From Candidatus Dormiibacterota bacterium (lineage in GTDB: Bacteria; Chloroflexota; Dormibacteria; Aeolococcales; Aeolococcaceae), in assembly GCA_003170875.1 (NCBI GenBank), contig PMYJ01000169.1:3161-10737 (forward strand): a DNA stretch of 7,577 nt. Reading direction: 5' to 3'. The position numbers and the translations under genes are program-made. Each line of letters opens with the position of its first letter. Position 1 is the stretch's first letter. This document shows positions 5,088 to 7,577 of the stretch, in pieces. The notes under the pieces are model-generated. The model was not told the DNA's origin. It saw only the letters and a program-made list of their open reading frames with translations, and ran no database searches.

Positions 5088-5105
5088 CCGGGGCGTCAGC
5101 CCCGG
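5088..5105. terminator. GC-rich hairpin between clpX and valS
   Basis: CCGGGGC (5088-5094), loop GTCA, GCCCCGG (5099-5105) form a perfect 7-bp stem beginning 12 bases after the clpX stop. There is no T-tract. It may end the clpP-clpX transcript without a U-tail. It also occupies the place where a -35 for valS would be expected, so it could act on initiation. Confidence 0.45.
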
Positions 5106-5116
5106 AGCGCGGCCCG

Positions 5117-5122
5117 TATACT
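5117..5122 (+). promoter_or_regulatory. -10 box of valS, giving a short leader
   Basis: TATACT (5 of 6 to TATAAT) ends 11 nt before the valS ATG at 5134, so a transcript starting about 7 nt downstream would have a leader of only a few bases. No SD site precedes the ATG and no clear -35 is visible. The leader is far too short for a T-box riboswitch, which controls valS in many Firmicutes. Confidence 0.45.
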
Positions 5123-5133
5123 TCGGGCCACCC

Positions 5134-7577
5134 ATGGAATCGAAGTTCGAGCCGGCGGAGGTCGAGCCTCGCTGGCGCCTCCGCTGGGAGGAGCTGGAGG
5201 TGGGCCGGGCGGATGCCGCGTCGGACCGTCCCAGCTTCACCATCGCCCTGCCGCCCCCCAACATCACCGCCCCACTGCACATGGGCCACGCCATGGGCTT
5301 CTCGGTCCAGGACATCCTGGCCCGCCACTGGCGGATGCGCGGCGCCGAGGTCGAGTGGTGTCCCGGCACCGATCACGCCGCCATCGCCACCAACGCGGTG
5401 ATCGAGCGCCAGCTGGTCGCCGAGGGCACCAGCCGCGAGGCGATCGGACGCGCCGCCTTCCAGATCCGCGTCGACGCCTGGTACGAGGAATGCGGCGGTC
5501 GCATCTACGAGCAGATGCGACGCCTCGGCTTCACCTGCGACTGGTCGCGTTCGCGATTCACCCTCGACGAGGCCTACGTACGGGCCATTCGCACCGTCTT
5601 CAAGGCCCTCTTCGACGAGGGACTGATCTACCGTGGCCCCCGCATCGTCAATTGGTGCCCCCACGATCGCAGCGCCATCAGCGATGAGGAGGTCGAATGG
5701 ATCGAGCATCACGACACCCTCACCCGCCTGCGCTACCCGGTGGAGGGCGGCGGCGAGGTGGTCGTGGCCACGGTCCGTCCCGAGACGATGCTCGGCGACT
5801 CCGCGGTGGCGGTGAACCCCGACGACCCCCGCTATCGGGACCTCGTCGGCGGTCACGTCATCCTTCCCCTCACCGGCCGGCGCGTCCCGATCGTCGCCGA
5901 CGCGGCGGTGGAGGTGGGCTTCGGCACCGGTGCCCTCAAGGTCACCCCCGGCCACGACCCCACCGACTACGAGATCGGCGTCCGCCACGGGCTCGCCATC
6001 GTCAACGTGATCGGGCTGGACGGGACCATGGACGTCCCCGATCTCCCCCGTTTCCACGGTCTCACGGTGGAGAAGGCTCGTCGCGAGGTCACCGAAGCCC
6101 TCCGCGAGCAGGGGGCGGTGGTCGGCGAGGAGCCCTACGTCCATGAGGTCAGCCACTGCGACCGCTGTCACCACGTGATCGAGCCGCTGGTGAGTGAGCA
6201 GTGGTGGGTGCGCATGCCGACCCTCGCCGAGCCGGCCATCGCCGCGGTCGAAAGGGGCGACGTCGCATTTCACCCGGAGCGGTATCGGGACCAGTACCTG
6301 ACCTGGATGAGCGGCATCAAGGACTGGTGCATCAGCCGCCAGATCTGGCTCGGCCACGCCATCCCGGTGAGCAGGTGCGGCAACGGTCATCGCTTCGCCT
6401 GGGTGGAGACCCCGCACAGCTGTCCGAGCTGTGGCAGTGACCGGCTGGAGCACGATCCCGACGTCCTCGACACCTGGTTCTCGAGCGCTCTCTGGCCGTT
6501 CGCGATCTTCGGCTGGCCGGATGACACCGCCGATCTGCGGCGCTTCTACCCCACCCAGGTCCTGGTCACGGCGCGCGAGATCATCTACCTCTGGGTGGCC
6601 CGGATGATCATGACCGGCCTCAGGTTCACAGGCCAGAAGCCCTTTGATGACGTGATCATCACCTCGACCATCATGGCCCGTGATGGGACGCGGATGTCCA
6701 AGTCTCGAGGCAACGTCGTCGATCCCCTGGACATCATCGAACGCTACGGCTCCGACGCCGTGCGTGCCTGGGCCGGGGCGGTGGGCACGAGCGGCCAGGA
6801 CGTCCGTTACGACGAGGAGCGGGTCGCCAGCTACCAGCGATTCGCCAACAAGCTCTGGAATGTCACCCGCCTCTTGGTCACGGCCCTCGGTGACGGTGAC
6901 CGGATCGCGGTGCGGCCACCGGCGGTCCCGGTCACGGCACTGCTGGCCGAGGACCACTGGATCCTCGGGCGTCTCGCCGATGCGGTGGCCACCGTCGATC
7001 AGGCGATGACCCAATACCGCTTCCATGACGCCATGGACCGTCTGTACAGCGTGATCTGGCAGGATTTCTGCTCCGACTACATGGAGATCGCGAAAGTGCG
7101 GCTTCGGAACGGCGAGGACGGGCAGGGGCGGGAGGCTGCGGCCACGACCGCTGTCACCGTGCTCGACTCTGCGCTGCGCCTTCTCCACCCCTTCATGCCC
7201 TTCGTCACCGAGGAGTGCGCGCAGCGGCTGCCCGACCCTGCTCCGAGCCTCCAGCACCGCTCCTGGCCCGCCGTCCTGCCCGAGTGGGGCGAGCCGGACC
7301 GGGCCGGCGCCGGTGAGGGTGTCGACGAGCTGCTGCTGTTGGTGGGACAGCTCCGCGCCCGGCGCCAGGAGGCGGGCATCAGCGCGTCCGATAAGACCCT
7401 CCACCCCGTCGTCATCCGGGGCGGAAACCCCTCCCTCTCGGCTGGCGACCGCCGCCGCATCCTCGAGGCCCTGGTCCGCGTACGGGTCACCGACGGCGAC
7501 GACGGGAGCGAGGCCCAGCTGGTGATCGCCGGCAGCCTCGAGGCCGAGGTGCGCCTCGGCGGAGGAGGGGAGGAGAG
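5134..7577 (+). CDS. valS: Valyl-tRNA synthetase, 3' end cut by the window edge (814 codons present)
   Basis: ValRS attaches valine to tRNA-Val in the cytosol and edits mischarged threonine. The frame is open from ATG 5134 to the last base with no frameshift. Class I signatures are HMGH (49-52, after PPPNITAPL) and RMSKS (520-524). The CP1 editing domain (about 170-370) keeps RPET (215-218), GTGALKVTPGHD (264-275) and Asp278, which correspond to the editing pocket described for Thermus ValRS. DWCISRQIWLGH (397-408) and DPDVLDTWFSSALWPF (441-456) are family hallmarks. CxxC at 342-345 and Cys415/His419 with CxxC at 430-433 look like zinc sites. The anticodon-binding helical domain starts near FANKLWNVTRLL (570-581). 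Family members are about 860-890 residues long, so mainly the C-terminal coiled-coil arm is missing. The start is set by the usual N-terminal pattern ('FEPAEVEPRWR'), since no SD is present. Confidence 0.97.
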   Translation, partial: MESKFEPAEVEPRWRLRWEELEVGRADAASDRPSFTIALPPPNITAPLHMGHAMGFSVQDILARHWRMRGAEVEWCPGTDHAAIATNAVIERQLVAEGTSREAIGRAAFQIRVDAWYEECGGRIYEQMRRLGFTCDWSRSRFTLDEAYVRAIRTVFKALFDEGLIYRGPRIVNWCPHDRSAISDEEVEWIEHHDTLTRLRYPVEGGGEVVVATVRPETMLGDSAVAVNPDDPRYRDLVGGHVILPLTGRRVPIVADAAVEVGFGTGALKVTPGHDPTDYEIGVRHGLAIVNVIGLDGTMDVPDLPRFHGLTVEKARREVTEALREQGAVVGEEPYVHEVSHCDRCHHVIEPLVSEQWWVRMPTLAEPAIAAVERGDVAFHPERYRDQYLTWMSGIKDWCISRQIWLGHAIPVSRCGNGHRFAWVETPHSCPSCGSDRLEHDPDVLDTWFSSALWPFAIFGWPDDTADLRRFYPTQVLVTAREIIYLWVARMIMTGLRFTGQKPFDDVIITSTIMARDGTRMSKSRGNVVDPLDIIERYGSDAVRAWAGAVGTSGQDVRYDEERVASYQRFANKLWNVTRLLVTALGDGDRIAVRPPAVPVTALLAEDHWILGRLADAVATVDQAMTQYRFHDAMDRLYSVIWQDFCSDYMEIAKVRLRNGEDGQGREAAATTAVTVLDSALRLLHPFMPFVTEECAQRLPDPAPSLQHRSWPAVLPEWGEPDRAGAGEGVDELLLLVGQLRARRQEAGISASDKTLHPVVIRGGNPSLSAGDRRRILEALVRVRVTDGDDGSEAQLVIAGSLEAEVRLGGGGEE

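Noticed and set aside
5077..5133. T-box riboswitch or other tRNA-sensing leader before valS
   Set aside because: Only 57 bp separate clpX from valS. There is no specifier stem or TGG-containing antiterminator sequence, and the predicted leader is a few bases long.
3754..7404. Open minus-strand frame of 1216 codons opposite clpX and valS
   Set aside because: It spans two well-conserved plus-strand genes. It is a mirror effect of strong third-position G/C bias, which removes stops from the antisense frame. Its translation is repetitive in Asp, Gly, His and Val and shows no domain.
1..7577. Mobile element, CRISPR array, toxin-antitoxin or phage signatures
   Set aside because: No direct-repeat arrays, transposase or integrase motifs were seen. 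There is no att-like duplication of the tRNA 3' end nearby, and composition looks even across the window.

Overview
This window comes from a high-GC bacterial chromosome. It is mostly conserved protein-quality-control and translation genes, with several small unrecognised genes on the opposite strand. Codon third positions are strongly G/C. The order tRNA-Leu, tig, clpP, clpX, valS is typical of actinobacteria and neighbouring high-GC lineages such as Chloroflexota and Dormibacterota. Actinobacteria usually carry tandem clpP1-clpP2, and only one clpP lies between tig and clpX here. That mildly favours a Chloroflexota/Dormibacterota-like source, but the lineage cannot be fixed from this sequence alone.

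Left part (1-1210): a possible C-terminal fragment of a plus-strand gene ends at 90, overlapping a GC-rich hairpin. Two minus-strand genes follow: a 123-aa ParB-like protein (101-472) and an 80-aa helical protein of unknown function (736-978). The 80-aa gene has a strong Shine-Dalgarno (SD) site, a plausible promoter, and a 14-bp palindrome over its -35 box. The stretch 473-735 shows no convincing gene.

Middle (1211-2854): a class II tRNA-Leu(UAG) with its own extended -10 promoter is followed directly by a hairpin. The trigger factor gene tig then starts at a GTG that overlaps an ATG-TGA start-stop. Convergent with tig, and one base from its stop, is a 65-aa double-CxxC zinc-ribbon protein on the minus strand.

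Right part (2855-7577): a divergent control region contains a perfect palindrome lying inside the spacer of the zinc-ribbon promoter. It is followed by a GTATACT-type promoter set close to the clpP start. clpP and clpX are 23 nt apart and probably form one operon. A GC-rich hairpin after clpX separates it from valS, which also has a GTATACT box just before its start codon. valS is intact as far as the window edge, where it is cut (814 codons present).

Together the genes cover folding of nascent chains at the ribosome exit (trigger factor), ATP-dependent unfolding and degradation (ClpX with ClpP), and charging of tRNA-Val (ValRS). I saw no mobile element, CRISPR array, defence island or biosynthetic cluster. 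The most interesting material is in the small genes and the control regions.
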